A stretch of DNA of 64,000 bases from CAWIMX01 sp963837345 (GCA_963837345.1 CAWIMX010000001.1:1054001-1118000); one strand, 5' to 3'; positions 1 to 10,065 are shown, counted from the stretch's first letter. Numbers and translations are program-made. Notes: a model not told the origin generated them from the letters alone.

Positions 1-2
1 TC

Positions 3-734
3 GTGCATCGCGCCACGAGCGAGGAGGCCGAAGCGCTCGCGGCCGCGGAAGCCCTGGGAGCCCCAACCCCCGTCGCCGAACCGGAGCGCGTGTCGGCTCC
101 TCACCGCGACGACCTGATCGACGCGCTGTCCACCGAGGCGCGCGCAATCGACGCTGCCGAGCGCCTGCTCGCCGGCGGCGCGCAGGACCTGGCGTGGCGG
201 TCGGCGCGCGACCTCATCGCGGCACACGCGCGGCGGGCCGCCTGGCTGATCCGGGCCACCCGGATCGTGGACGAGCAGGGCGAGCGCACGCGGGGGCGGG
301 ACCCGCTCGGCGCCACCGTGGCACGGGTGGTCGAGCAGCTGGAGCCGGAAAGCCGGCTCACCGGGATCGACGTGCGGGCGCGACTCGACGACCGCGCCTA
401 CGCGGCACGAATCGGCAGCGACACGCTCGTGGCCGGCTTCGTCGGCGCCATCGTCTCGCTGGCGCCCTGGGACGGCCCGGCCCATCAGGAGCCGGTCGTC
501 GTGGCCGCCAACCATGCCGGCGACACGCTGGTCGTCGAAATCTGGCGGGCGAACGCGCGGATCGACACCGATCTGGCCGACCGGTTCTTCGACTCCACCC
601 TCACCCATCGCCCCGGCGGCTGGGTCGCGGCCGTGGGCGCGGGCGCCTTCAAAGCCGCCGTGCAGGCGTCGGAAGGCGACGTGGTCTGCCACGTCCGCGA
701 CCGCGATGCGCACCTGAAGGCCATCTTCCCGTAG
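3..734 (+). CDS. C-terminal part of a histidine-kinase-like sensor (5' end outside window)
   Basis: The reading frame is open from the first bases of the window, so this is the tail of a longer protein; the first GTG at 3 need not be the true start. About 243 residues are visible. The middle is helical and Ala/Arg-rich, like a dimerisation region, and the end has the rhythm of an HATPase_c domain: a Gly-rich stretch (GGWVAAVGAGAFKAAV) followed by a terminal beta-hairpin ending LKAIFP. Canonical N-box and G1-box residues are not obvious, so it may be a degenerate kinase. It ends about 50 bases before the next gene. The sensor-kinase identity is an inference from pattern only. Confidence 0.45.
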   Translation: MHRATSEEAEALAAAEALGAPTPVAEPERVSAPHRDDLIDALSTEARAIDAAERLLAGGAQDLAWRSARDLIAAHARRAAWLIRATRIVDEQGERTRGRDPLGATVARVVEQLEPESRLTGIDVRARLDDRAYAARIGSDTLVAGFVGAIVSLAPWDGPAHQEPVVVAANHAGDTLVVEIWRANARIDTDLADRFFDSTLTHRPGGWVAAVGAGAFKAAVQASEGDVVCHVRDRDAHLKAIFP

Positions 735-783
735 TCTGTTCGGGTTATTGCGGCTCCGACGGCCGCTGCCTAGAGTGGGCGCC

Positions 784-1749
784 GTGGAATCGACCGTGGC
801 TCACGGCCAGCTCTACGCGGCGCCAGCCGCGTCCAGCCTGCAGGGCACCTACAGCGTGTCCAGACGTCTCGCGATCATGGCGCTGGCCATGCTCGGTGGC
901 CTCCTGGTGGCCGGCTTCTGGAACGCCCGGCTGGCCGACGGGTTCGGCCGGACCATCGTGGCCGGGCAGACCATCGGCGACTCGGGACGGTTGAGCAGCA
1001 CGTTCGCGCAGAACGGGTTCGGCTTCGGCTTCCTGTTCGCCGCCGTCGCCGGTCTGGCCGCCACCTTCACGGCCTGCAACTGCGTGGTGTTCGCGATGCT
1101 TCCGGGACTGGCGGCCGCCGGCGGCGTCCGCACGCGCAGGCCCGCGCTCCGATCGCTCGGGGCATTCGCGGCGTCGGTCATGATCGTCGGCGCGCTGTAC
1201 GGAACGTTCATCGGGTTCCTGGGGCCGGACGGGATTCAGGCGTTCAACTCGCGGGCCGTGCGCTCGGCGCAGGCGAGCACGATCTTCTCCACGATCGGTC
1301 TCCTCATGCTGGCATGGGGCGCGCTCGAGCTCGGCTTGCTCGAGGGACTCCGGCGCCGCGTGTCGCCAGAGGCCAGGGCGTTCTTCTCGCAGCCGACGAC
1401 CAGGGCCGGCCTGCTCGGCGCGCTCGTCGGCGCGTTCGCCATCGGAAGACCCTTCCCGGTCATGCGCGACTTCCTGGTCTATGCGGCGACGGCGCACAAC
1501 CCGTTCTACGGCGCGGCGGTGATGATGATTCAGGGTCTGGGCCAGATCTTCCTGATGGTCGTCCTGCTCCTCCTGCTCGTCTACGGCTTCGGCCGGCAGC
1601 TGACGACCTGGGTGACGACGCGGCCGCACCAGGTGGCCCTGGTGACGGCCGTCGCGCTCGTCGCCGGCGGCTCATTCTTCATCTACTATTGGGGCCTGGC
1701 GCCCACGTTCGACATCGGTCGCTGGGGTTTCCGCCTCGGCTGGTACTGA
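784..1749 (+). CDS. Multi-pass membrane protein, CcdA/DsbD-like
   Basis: A hydrophobic protein of 321 residues with about seven or eight membrane segments. The stretch FTACNCVVFAMLPGL near residue 90 resembles the Cys-containing first repeat of the CcdA/DsbD cytochrome-c-biogenesis membrane family (usual form TPCVLPLLP), which passes reducing equivalents across the inner membrane. A second repeat around FAIGRPFPVMRDFLVYAA has no Cys, so a full disulfide relay is not supported. I prefer GTG at 784 to the in-frame TTG at 748, because the residues between them are Arg/Pro-rich and the downstream sequence reads as a normal N-terminus. A related transporter without redox function remains possible. 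Confidence 0.45.
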   Translation: MESTVAHGQLYAAPAASSLQGTYSVSRRLAIMALAMLGGLLVAGFWNARLADGFGRTIVAGQTIGDSGRLSSTFAQNGFGFGFLFAAVAGLAATFTACNCVVFAMLPGLAAAGGVRTRRPALRSLGAFAASVMIVGALYGTFIGFLGPDGIQAFNSRAVRSAQASTIFSTIGLLMLAWGALELGLLEGLRRRVSPEARAFFSQPTTRAGLLGALVGAFAIGRPFPVMRDFLVYAATAHNPFYGAAVMMIQGLGQIFLMVVLLLLLVYGFGRQLTTWVTTRPHQVALVTAVALVAGGSFFIYYWGLAPTFDIGRWGFRLGWY

Positions 1750-1858
1750 GCGCGCGGATGGGCGATGAAAGGCCCGGTGAAAACCCACACAGCCGACCCC
1801 AAACCACAGTGACACGAAGGCACAGAGAGGAAGATATTCCCTCTGTCTCGGTGGCGCC

Positions 1859-1864
1859 TACAAT
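1859..1864 (+). promoter_or_regulatory. -10 element TACAAT of the kinase gene
   Basis: TACAAT ends 11 bases before the ATG at 1876. No Shine-Dalgarno lies between them. Transcription starting about 7 bases after the box would leave a leader of only about 5 bases. Confidence 0.4.
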
Positions 1865-1875
1865 AGCCCTCGCCC

Positions 1876-4458
1876 ATGTCACTCGCGCCCGGCGTGCGAG
1901 TCGGCGCCTACGAAATCCTCTCGCTACTCGGCAGGGGCGGCATGGGAGAGGTGTACCGCGCCCACGACACACGCCTCAGGCGTGACGTCGCGCTGAAAGT
2001 CCTGCCGTCGATCCGCCCGGCCGATCCCGAGCGCCTGCGGCGCTTCGAACAGGAGGCCCGGGCCGCCGCCGCCCTGAATCACCCGAACATCCTGTCGGTG
2101 TACGACATCGGCCAGCACGACGGCTTTCCCTACATCGTGATGGAGCTGGTGCCGGGCGAGACGCTTGCCGCCCGCATCCGGCGAGGCCCGGTGCCGCTGG
2201 CCGAGGCACTCCGGATCGGCGCCGACCTGGCCGACGCTCTGGGAGCGGCGCACGCGCACGGCATCGTGCACCGCGACCTGAAGCCCGGCAACGTGATGTG
2301 CGACGCCGACGGGCGGCTGAAGATCCTCGACTTCGGCCTCGCCAAGATGATGACGTCCGACACCGATCCCACGACGCTCACGCCGGCGACGACTCGCGTG
2401 GGTCAGGTGCTCGGCACCCCGGGCTACATGTCGCCGGAACAGCTGCTCGGAAGGCCGCTCGATCATCGGACCGACATTTTCAGCCTGGGCGTCATCCTGT
2501 TCGAGCTGGTGACGGGGCAGCGCCCGTTCGCGGGCGACGACGTCAGCGCGCTGCGACACACGGCGCTGACCGCGCGCGTGCGCACGCCGGCCGACGTCGA
2601 CCCCTCGGTTCCACGGTCCGTGTCGGCGCTCGTCGCCCGGATGATGGAGCGCGATCCGGCCGGCCGGCCGGATTCGGCAGGAGCGCTGGCGGCCGAACTG
2701 CGTCAGCTGAGGAGCGGCGTCGCGAGCACCGGCGCGTCGACGGAGGCCCCTCGCGCCGGCGGTCGCGCGAAGACGCGCGAGTCGATGCTCTTCCTCGGCG
2801 TGGCGCTGGCGATCGCGATCAGCCTCGTCGTCGCGGCGCGGTGGCCGAGGCCGCCGGCCACCGGTACGCGCCCGGTCATCGCGGTGCTGCCGCTCGCCGA
2901 CCTCAGCGCCGATCAGTCGGCCAGCTACATCGGCACCGGCATCGCCGACTCACTCACCACGAATCTCTCGCAGCTGGCATCGATCTCGGTCGTCTCGCGC
3001 GCGACCCTCGACGAGACGGGCGCGCGCCAGGAAACCGACGTCGCCCGGATTGCCAGAGAGCTGGCAGCCACCCTGCTCGTCCAGGGCAGCGTCCAGCGGG
3101 CCGGCGATCGCCTGCGGGTCAACGTGCGGCTCGTCCGCCCCGACGGATCGATCCTCTGGAGCGGCGAGTCCGAGGCGGCCACCGAGGACCTGGTCGGGCT
3201 CGAAGGGCGGATTGCCGCGTCACTGCTCGAGGCGCTGCGGGTCTCGACGAGCGACACCGAGCGTCTGCGTTTGGCGCGGCCGCCGACGACGAGCCGCGAG
3301 GCGCTCGACGCCTACTGGCGCGGCACGGCGCTCCTCGAACGGAGCGACGACGCCAGCCTCGACGGGGCGATCGCCAGCTTCAAGCGGGCCGTGGCCATCG
3401 ATCCGGGTTTTGCGCTCGCGCACGGCGGGCTCGCCTACGCGTACACGCGACGATCGCGGCTCACGAACGACGTGGAGCTGATGGCACAGGCGCTCGAACA
3501 GGCCAACGACGCGGTCCGGCTCCAACCCGATCTGATCGACGCGCGGATGTCGCTCGTGTACGTCTACAGATGGACGGGACGCAACGGCGCCGCCGTGGAC
3601 GAGTTGCGCCGGATCCTCGCGCGGCAGCCGTCCAACGACGACGCACACCGCGAGCTCGGCGAGGTGCTGGCCAGCGAGGGCCGCTACGACGACGCCCTCG
3701 ACGAGCTCGGCCGGGCCGATGCGCTGCGTCCCCAATACTGGCGCACCGAGCAGTCGCTCGGCATGCTCTACATGAACGCGGGCCGCTTCACCGACGCCAT
3801 CGAGGCCTTCACCCGCCTCGTGCACCTGCAGCCCGACGACGCGAGCCATTACCAGCAGCTCGGCGTGGCCTACCTTGCCGCCGGCGACACCGAACACGGC
3901 AGGCAGAACCTCGAACGCTCGATCAGCATCAGTCCTGATCCCGGCGCCTATGCGAATCTGGGAAACATCTTCTACGAGGCCGGACAGTTCGACGAGGCGG
4001 CCCATGCCTACGAGGAGGCCGCCCGCCTCGATCCGACGCTGGCCGTCATTCGACGCAATCTGGGCGACGCGTACCTGAAGCTGGGCCGACCGGCCGACGC
4101 GAAGGCCGCGTTCGATGAAGCCGTGCGGCTCGCGCAGGAAGCCCTCGCGGTGAACCCGTCGGACGCCACCCTCATGTCGCGGCTGGCCGTCTACGAGGCG
4201 AAGGTCGGACGGCGGCGCGAAGCCGAGCAGCACGCGATGGGCGCGCTCACGATCAATCCGGCCAGCCCCGACATCCGCTATCGCCACGCCGTCGTGCTGG
4301 CGCTCGCGGGCGACGCGGATCGAGCGATGGAGCAGCTGAGCCAGGCCATCGCCGCCGGCTACCCGCCGAGCCGCGCGGAGGGCGACGACGACCTCGCGAT
4401 CCTGCGCGGCAGGCCCGGATTCCCTCCGAGCCCGCCGGCGCGGAAATCGGGCGGCTAG
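1876..4458 (+). CDS. Ser/Thr protein kinase with TolB-like domain and TPR repeats
   Basis: Membrane-bound eukaryotic-type kinase of 860 residues. The kinase domain spans about 12-275: P-loop GRGGMG at 19-24, invariant Lys41, HRDLKPGN from 132, DFG at 152-154 and an APE-like SPEQ motif. A single membrane helix lies near 303-323. It is followed by a TolB/FlgO-like segment starting IAVLPLADLSAD (about 335-450) and then at least six TPRs to the end. This kinase-TM-TolB-TPR order is common in Acidobacteriota. The TPRs probably present partners or sense ligands in the periplasm, while the kinase phosphorylates cytoplasmic targets. Its stop overlaps the convergent lipoprotein gene by 4 bases. Confidence 0.9.
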   Translation: MSLAPGVRVGAYEILSLLGRGGMGEVYRAHDTRLRRDVALKVLPSIRPADPERLRRFEQEARAAAALNHPNILSVYDIGQHDGFPYIVMELVPGETLAARIRRGPVPLAEALRIGADLADALGAAHAHGIVHRDLKPGNVMCDADGRLKILDFGLAKMMTSDTDPTTLTPATTRVGQVLGTPGYMSPEQLLGRPLDHRTDIFSLGVILFELVTGQRPFAGDDVSALRHTALTARVRTPADVDPSVPRSVSALVARMMERDPAGRPDSAGALAAELRQLRSGVASTGASTEAPRAGGRAKTRESMLFLGVALAIAISLVVAARWPRPPATGTRPVIAVLPLADLSADQSASYIGTGIADSLTTNLSQLASISVVSRATLDETGARQETDVARIARELAATLLVQGSVQRAGDRLRVNVRLVRPDGSILWSGESEAATEDLVGLEGRIAASLLEALRVSTSDTERLRLARPPTTSREALDAYWRGTALLERSDDASLDGAIASFKRAVAIDPGFALAHGGLAYAYTRRSRLTNDVELMAQALEQANDAVRLQPDLIDARMSLVYVYRWTGRNGAAVDELRRILARQPSNDDAHRELGEVLASEGRYDDALDELGRADALRPQYWRTEQSLGMLYMNAGRFTDAIEAFTRLVHLQPDDASHYQQLGVAYLAAGDTEHGRQNLERSISISPDPGAYANLGNIFYEAGQFDEAAHAYEEAARLDPTLAVIRRNLGDAYLKLGRPADAKAAFDEAVRLAQEALAVNPSDATLMSRLAVYEAKVGRRREAEQHAMGALTINPASPDIRYRHAVVLALAGDADRAMEQLSQAIAAGYPPSRAEGDDDLAILRGRPGFPPSPPARKSGG

Positions 4459-4985
4459 GGGCCGTTCCCATCCGGACCGCAGGTCGGACAGCGGATGAAG
4501 AGCTCGGGGTCGGGCCCTGCCGGGATGCCCGCGTAGAACACCTGGTACTTATGGCGGCCCTCGATGGCCCCGTCGGGCACCGTCGCCGCGATCACGCCCC
4601 CGTTGTTCGCGTTCAGCGCCATCGTGCCGACGGCGCCGCTGTCTGCGAAGTGCAGCGAGACCTGCGACCTGTCGAAGCCGGCCGCCGGCGAACAGGCGTC
4701 GCTCACGCCGCCGTGCGAGGGCTCGACGCGCCACGTGATCGCCTGGCGCCGCCTCGCGGCCAGCGTTTCAGTGGCGACAATGCCTACGCAGTCCGTGTCG
4801 TACTGCCCGGGACCCGTGCCCTTGTCCTGGTTCGTCGTGAAGATGATGAGCGTGGCGTGGCCCGACGCCGCCGCAGCAGGCCCCGTCGCCGCCGCCGATC
4901 CGGACGGTGTCCCCTGCTGCGGCGACGAGCCGCCGCACGCCGCCGCCGCCAGCGCGATCCCGACCGCCAAGAACAGCCTGCTCAT
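4455..4985 (-). CDS. Small exported lipoprotein of unknown function
   Basis: A 176-residue protein with a lipoprotein signal peptide (MSRLFLAVGIALAAAACGG, lipobox AAAC), then a low-complexity Ser/Ala/Gly linker and a beta-rich domain with several Cys residues, including a terminal CPTCG motif. The start at 4985 is fixed by a strong ribosome-binding site (AAAGGAGGT) 6 bases upstream; an in-frame ATG 18 bases earlier lacks one. The conserved-looking fragment RRQAITWRVEP and the aspects of the fold do not let me name a family. The first gene downstream of the next lipoprotein on the same strand, it may be co-transcribed with it. Confidence 0.7.
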   Translation of the reverse strand: MSRLFLAVGIALAAAACGGSSPQQGTPSGSAAATGPAAAASGHATLIIFTTNQDKGTGPGQYDTDCVGIVATETLAARRRQAITWRVEPSHGGVSDACSPAAGFDRSQVSLHFADSGAVGTMALNANNGGVIAATVPDGAIEGRHKYQVFYAGIPAGPDPELFIRCPTCGPDGNGP

Positions 4986-5028
4986 GGCCGACCTCCTTTG
5001 CATGCCCGCGGCGCCGTCGCCGGGCGAG

Positions 5029-5877
5029 TCACCGCACCCACGCCAACAGATTCAACGCGTATGGCGGCCCTTCGGCCAGCCCCGACTGCGGTCCGGCCAG
5101 CGCCTGGCTTGCGACCACCCGAACCATGACGCCGTTCACGGTCGTCGTCGCGCCCGGCGGCAGCACGGCTTCGCGTCCGCCCACCGCCACACGGACGGTG
5201 GCGGACCGGCCCTCCCCCACTTGCTGGACGACGAGATCGAACGACGGCACGCTCAGCTGGATCGGCGATTCCGCACCCGAGACGATTTGCGCGACACCCG
5301 GCCCTCCCGGCGTGCGAACCGCCAGCAGCTGCTCGCGCTCCGAAGGCGTGTCGAGCGAACGATATTGGACGGAAACGCGATCGCCCTGCCTTAGCCGAAG
5401 CGGCGCGCCCTCGACACGGCAGAGGAAGATCAGCGTCTGGCCACTTCCCAGATCGACCGTGACGCGCTCGGCCGCCATCGCGGACACCGTAGCGGCGGGA
5501 ACGTCGAACGCGGATCCGAGCCCGGCGGGAACGTCGAGCACTCGCATCGCGCTGTCGGCGCGCGCCGGCAGGGCCACGTCCTGCGACGGGCCCGTCTGGT
5601 CGGGCATCGGCTGGGGCGCGCGGGTGTCGACCGGCCGCTCGACGATGGGCACCGACTGCAGCCCGAGCGTGTCGCCGCGCGCCGCCGCCTCGCGCAGCAG
5701 CCTCGCCTGGTCCGGCGAGGAGCCTTCGGACAAGGCCGCGGCGTCCTCGGCCATCCGTCGGGATCGCTGGTCGTCGGACTGGCAGCCTGCCGCCGCCAGC
5801 CCGGCGGCCACGACGGCGGCGATGGCCGCGCGTCCGGTGCGGCTACGGCGCGAATCGCAGGTTCGGCCAGTTGGCAT
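5029..5877 (-). CDS. Putative lipoprotein of unknown function
   Basis: 282 residues. A basic N-terminus is followed by a hydrophobic stretch and the lipobox LAAAGC (residues 27-32), so the mature protein should be lipid-anchored. The mature part starts with a charged helical section and ends in a beta-rich domain (about 140-282) with alternating Val/Thr strands, as in carbohydrate-binding or pilus-assembly-type folds; no family is recognised. The ATG overlaps the 3' end of the upstream protease gene by 35 bases, which suggests translational coupling and a shared operon with it. Confidence 0.65.
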   Translation of the reverse strand: MPTGRTCDSRRSRTGRAAIAAVVAAGLAAAGCQSDDQRSRRMAEDAAALSEGSSPDQARLLREAAARGDTLGLQSVPIVERPVDTRAPQPMPDQTGPSQDVALPARADSAMRVLDVPAGLGSAFDVPAATVSAMAAERVTVDLGSGQTLIFLCRVEGAPLRLRQGDRVSVQYRSLDTPSEREQLLAVRTPGGPGVAQIVSGAESPIQLSVPSFDLVVQQVGEGRSATVRVAVGGREAVLPPGATTTVNGVMVRVVASQALAGPQSGLAEGPPYALNLLAWVR

Positions 5878-7445
5878 AGTCGGAGACCCTGTTGGGAATG
5901 CCGGTCGCCGAAAAGTTCACCAGGGAGCCGCAGACCTTCGACGCGCCCGGCCCGCGGGACACTTCCGGTCCCATGCCCTGCGAATAATCCACAACCGTAT
6001 TGACGGTGGGCGGCAGCGCGCCGTTCACCTCCGTGGCGCCGGGCATGGCGTAGTAGAACGGCACGCACGTGGCGTGATCCACGCGCCAGGCGTCCTGCCG
6101 TTCGGATCGCAGATCCCACGTGTACGACATCACGCTCAGGTAGTTGGGCTTGAACCACGTGAAGTCGTCCGGTCCGCCGCCGTGGAACTGATTCAGATCG
6201 TGCCCCAGCTCGTGAACCAGGCTTTCCACCTGCGACCGAACGGTCTTGTACGGAGGCGTCTTCGCCTCCAGCGCCACCAGGAGGTTGCGGCTGCCATCGC
6301 TTCGCCCGGTGTTGTGGAACATCTCCTCGGGAGCCCAGACCGCATAGTGGAACAGCTTCTCGCGGCCGGCAGGCGGATTGTCGAACGACTGGGACCGGAT
6401 GGCGGAGAAGGCCTGCACCGACGGATTGCATGCGCTCGCGTCGGGACCGAGATCGAAGCAGACCGGCGCCGTGTACAGCGCCGTCCCCGACGAGTCGATC
6501 ACCAGGTTGATACCGTTCGCCGAGGCCGGGTTGATGACGGGCGCCGCCGCGAACATCGCCCGCGCGGCGCCGAACGTCGCCGGACCGGCCGGGTATTGCA
6601 GCGCCGCGCCGGTGGTGGCGGCGTTCACCATCGTATCCACCTCGAGCAACACATCGCGCCGCCACGGAGACGCACCGAGCGCCGCCAGATCGAGATCGAC
6701 GACGCCGTCGCCGTCGGCGTCGTACCCGCCGGTTTCCCACGAATCGAGCAGCGAGTCGCCGTCGCTGTCGACGTGCGCGGCGTCGGCCGGAAGCCCGTAC
6801 GTCACGGCGGCACTTGTCTGCGTGGCGCCCAGGTTCCTCACGGTGATGCTCACCGGCGCCCCCGCGGATCGGGCGCCGGGGACAACGACCAGCGACAGGT
6901 AGTGATAGATCGGATAGCCCAGATCGGAGGGCGCGACGCCGTAGAAGGTGTTGCGCAGCCCTTTGTGGGCAATGGTCGGCACGTCGACGCCGTTGACCTG
7001 GGCGATCGTTCCGACGTCGAAGTTGGCGCCCTGCACGTAGAGCAGCGGAGTGACCTGACCGGTGGCGTCGAACCGGGCGCCGAGCAGGGTGACGGCGTCA
7101 ATCCGCGGGAGAAACGGCGCGGGCGGAACCGGCGCCGTCGGGACGGCGTTGTCGACTACGAAGCCGAGCGTCGCGGAGGTACCGTGCGAGTTCTGGACGC
7201 TGACTTGATGTGTGCCCGGCGTCGCGCCGGGCGGCACGGAGAACATGAAGGCGCCGAGAAATCCGCCGGGAACGGGTGTGCCATCCCAGAGGACCGTACC
7301 TGTCGAACAGGTCGCGGCCGTCGACCATCACCAGGGTGTGCGGCGGGCCGCTCGTGACGTCGAGCGCCTGGAGGACGGGCGCCGAGCACCCGACGGCGGC
7401 GGCCGCGGCGAGCGAAACGACGGCAAACCGCCAGCATCGTGGCAT
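5843..7445 (-). CDS. Secreted metzincin-like metalloprotease with IPT/TIG domain, frameshifted near 7300
   Basis: The gene starts at 7445 with a lipoprotein signal (MPRCWRFAVVSLAAAAAVGC) and an IPT/TIG-like domain (TSGPPHTLVMVDGRDLFD). Translation then leaves frame near 7300, where removing one base restores GTVLWDGTPVPGGFLGAFMF and the remaining 467 residues. The rest holds a second Ig-like segment, a Ca-binding-type DSDGDSLLDSWE stretch and the zinc site HELGHDLNQFH (bases about 6182-6214), followed by a Met-turn-like SVMSY. This is the metzincin pattern HExxHxxGxxH with Asn in place of Gly. Probably a surface peptidase. The frameshift is either a sequence error or real inactivation. Confidence 0.65.
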
Positions 7446-7472
7446 GGGCGTCGCGGCCAGAAAAGCTCAGCC

Positions 7473-7478
7473 ATTCTA
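7473..7478 (-). promoter_or_regulatory. -10 element TAGAAT upstream of the metzincin gene
   Basis: Read on the minus strand, CGTAGAATGG lies about 28-33 bases before the ATG at 7445. The same extended TAGAAT box precedes the genes starting at 14247 and 17083. Confidence 0.35.
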
Positions 7479-7519
7479 CGCCCGGGCCGCGGAGCCCGTA
7501 CGAAATTTGGCGAAGAACC

Positions 7520-9832
7520 TCAGCGAGCCACGTCGGCGATGGCAAGCAGGGCGCGGGCGTCTGCGGCGCCATCGAACGCCGCGTTCAACGCCAATGCGCG
7601 CGACAGCGATGCCTTGGCCTTGTCGGCCTGCCCGGCATCCAGGTACGCCTTGCCCAGGTGGTAGTGGTACAGCGCGTTCGACGGGTCGCCGGCGACACTC
7701 TGCTCGAGCGGCTTGATCGCATCTGCGGAACGGCCGTTCTGCAGGAGCACGAAGCCGAGCGTGTCGTTGACGGACGGGTTGTCGGGAAGCTTGCCGACCG
7801 CCGTTCGCGCGAGGTCTTCGGCGCGCAACAGGTCGGTGTCCGCCTCGGCGAGAATCCACGCCAGGTTGTTGGCGGCGACGGCCGCTTCCGGATCCATGCT
7901 GAGCGTCTTCTCGTATTCCTGCCGCGCGCCTTCGACGTTCCCCTGAGCCTGCATGATGATGCCGACCATGGTTTCGGCGGCCACGGCGCGAGGATTCTGC
8001 CGCGTGACATTCTGGAATTCCGCAAGCGCGGCGTCGAGGCGGCCGCGGGCAACGTAGAACTGGCCGAGGCCCACGTAGGCCGGCAGATAGTTCGCGTCCT
8101 TCTGGATTGCCTGCCGGAGCAGCCGCTCGGCGCCATCGGCGTCGCCGGTTGCCGCATAAACGCGCGCGCCGAGCACCAGCCCGGCGGCGCTCGGGTTGTG
8201 ATTCACGACATCGTCGACGAGCGATTTCGCCTGCGCCGGTTGCTTCGCCATCAGGTCGAGGGCAATCAGTCCCAAGGTGGCCTGGCCGTTGGCGGGATCG
8301 AGCGCCCGGGCATTCTCGAACGCCTTGCGGGCCGCGGTCTGGTTGTTCCGGCGGCCGTACAGCATGCCGAGCTCGGACTGAACGGCGGCGGCCTGCGGAT
8401 AGGCGGTGGCGAGCGCGTTCAACTCTTTCTCGGCCCCGTCCAGATCGCCCTTCGCCAGCAGCGCGCGAGCCATGGCGAGCCGCGCGTCCGGATTATTCGG
8501 CGTCGCCTGGACCGCACTGCGCGCCAGCCCGAGCGACGTGTCGACGTCGCCGGTGGCGAGATGGATCTTCGACAGCTCGAGCTGAGCATCGGAGGCGCGC
8601 GGATTCAGCTGCAGGACCTGCTCGAACGCCGCCCGCGCCTCCGATGCATGGCGAAGCTGGTTCTGCAGCTGCCCGACGAGAAAAAAGGCCGCGGTGGACT
8701 TCGGATCGGCCGCAGTCGCCGCCTGGGCATCCTTGAGCGCATCGTCGAACCGTCCGTCGAGCTGCAGCAGGCGAGCCCGGACGATGAGCGCGCGGCTGTT
8801 CGCCGGCTGGGTCTTGAGGACGGCGTCGAGCTGGTCGTAAGCGGCCTGGTGCTGGCCGCTGCGGTATCCAATCGTGGCCAGTCGGATTCGCGCTTCACTT
8901 CCCGTTTCCGACACGCGGGTCAAGGGCTCGAGAATGGCCTTCGCATCCGGCAGCCGCCCGACGAGCACGTAGTAGTCGGCCAGAGCGAACGCGTCGGCGC
9001 TGCCCGCCCGGTTCTCGAAGTTGGTCACGAGCGGTGTTTCGGCTTCCGGCGCCCGGTTGGTGGCCAGGAAGAAGTTCGCCAGGGCGCGATTGGCAATGGG
9101 ATCCTTGGGCGCGATCACGACGGCCTTTTTCAGCGCGTCTTCGGCTTCCTTCCACTGACCGGTCATCCACGCGAACGTGCCGAACGCCAGCTGCGCCTGC
9201 AGGGAATCGGGCGCGAGCTCGATGGCCTTCCGGAACGCCGCCTCGGCGGCGGCGCGCTCGCCCCGACCCAGCTCGATGGCGCCCAGATTCGTGTAGACCT
9301 CGCCGCGATCCGGGTTGGCTTGAATGGCATCCTCCACCTGCGCCAGCGCGCCCGGCACGTCCTTCAGGCCGATGAGCGCCTTGGCTTTCAGGAGGTTGGC
9401 GTCGAGACTCTTTTCGTCGCGAGCCAGCACGGCGTCGGCGCGCGCCTTCGCGTCGACGAAGTTGCCGGCGACCAGGAGGAGATTGCCCGCTTTCAGCTGG
9501 AGGCGATCGTTGTCGGGCGCCAGGTCTGCTGCGCGCTGGTACTCCTTGAGCGCTTCGCCGGCCTTCTTCTGGGCCAGCAGCAGGTCTGCCAGCTTTTCCC
9601 GCACGAGAGCGTCCTGATCGTCCTGCTGCAGGGCCGATCGGTACTCGACGACGGCCTCCGGCATCTTGCCGGCGGCGACATAGCGATCGCCGTTCGCCAC
9701 ATGTTCGGCTTTGAGCGCCTGCGCGTCGGCCGAGCAGGACGCCGCGAGTGTGGCGGCGGCCAGCACCGCACAGCCCGTACGGATGCGAGCGAAAGCCAGG
9801 GCGCGAATTCCGACCATGTTGCACGCCGTCAT
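7520..9832 (-). CDS. prsT: PrsT-like TPR lipoprotein of the PEP-CTERM/exosortase system
   Basis: A 770-residue protein with a lipoprotein signal (lipobox LAASC near residue 33) followed almost entirely by TPRs (roughly twenty; repeated motifs such as LAPDN, ANPDR and LNPRA). This length and architecture match PrsT, the TPR lipoprotein that accompanies PEP-CTERM/exosortase systems and is thought to act in the envelope during exopolysaccharide or protein sorting. The next gene, 290 bases away on the other strand, encodes a PEP-CTERM protein, which supports the assignment. An alternative start is ATG at 9817. No exosortase lies in this window. Confidence 0.75.
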   Translation of the reverse strand: MTACNMVGIRALAFARIRTGCAVLAAATLAASCSADAQALKAEHVANGDRYVAAGKMPEAVVEYRSALQQDDQDALVREKLADLLLAQKKAGEALKEYQRAADLAPDNDRLQLKAGNLLLVAGNFVDAKARADAVLARDEKSLDANLLKAKALIGLKDVPGALAQVEDAIQANPDRGEVYTNLGAIELGRGERAAAEAAFRKAIELAPDSLQAQLAFGTFAWMTGQWKEAEDALKKAVVIAPKDPIANRALANFFLATNRAPEAETPLVTNFENRAGSADAFALADYYVLVGRLPDAKAILEPLTRVSETGSEARIRLATIGYRSGQHQAAYDQLDAVLKTQPANSRALIVRARLLQLDGRFDDALKDAQAATAADPKSTAAFFLVGQLQNQLRHASEARAAFEQVLQLNPRASDAQLELSKIHLATGDVDTSLGLARSAVQATPNNPDARLAMARALLAKGDLDGAEKELNALATAYPQAAAVQSELGMLYGRRNNQTAARKAFENARALDPANGQATLGLIALDLMAKQPAQAKSLVDDVVNHNPSAAGLVLGARVYAATGDADGAERLLRQAIQKDANYLPAYVGLGQFYVARGRLDAALAEFQNVTRQNPRAVAAETMVGIIMQAQGNVEGARQEYEKTLSMDPEAAVAANNLAWILAEADTDLLRAEDLARTAVGKLPDNPSVNDTLGFVLLQNGRSADAIKPLEQSVAGDPSNALYHYHLGKAYLDAGQADKAKASLSRALALNAAFDGAADARALLAIADVAR

Positions 9833-10065
9833 GCAAAAAGCCGGCCCCGCAGAGGGGTCTGGCGACAGTGTCGAATCCTGGACGAAGTCATTTCCTGCGA
9901 AGACTAAACGTCACGAGCAGGACGCCTTTTATTCTGGGACGCCGTCCAAGACCCCGGGAATGTGATTGAAAACTGCTACCCACCACATGAGATGACAACA
10001 GTCTTCGTAGGAAGGGTCTTCCGTCACAGAACAGCACGATTCTCTAGAAATTTTGCATAAATGGT

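Noticed and set aside
4907..7357. Plus-strand frame of 816 codons over the lipoprotein and metzincin genes
   Set aside because: Antisense to genes with signal peptides and a zinc motif; Arg/Pro-rich and without domains.
9831..9847. Second sigma-54 element before PrsT
   Set aside because: TGCAAAAAGCCGGCCCC has the right GG/GC spacing on the minus strand but overlaps the start codon, so it could not drive the full gene.
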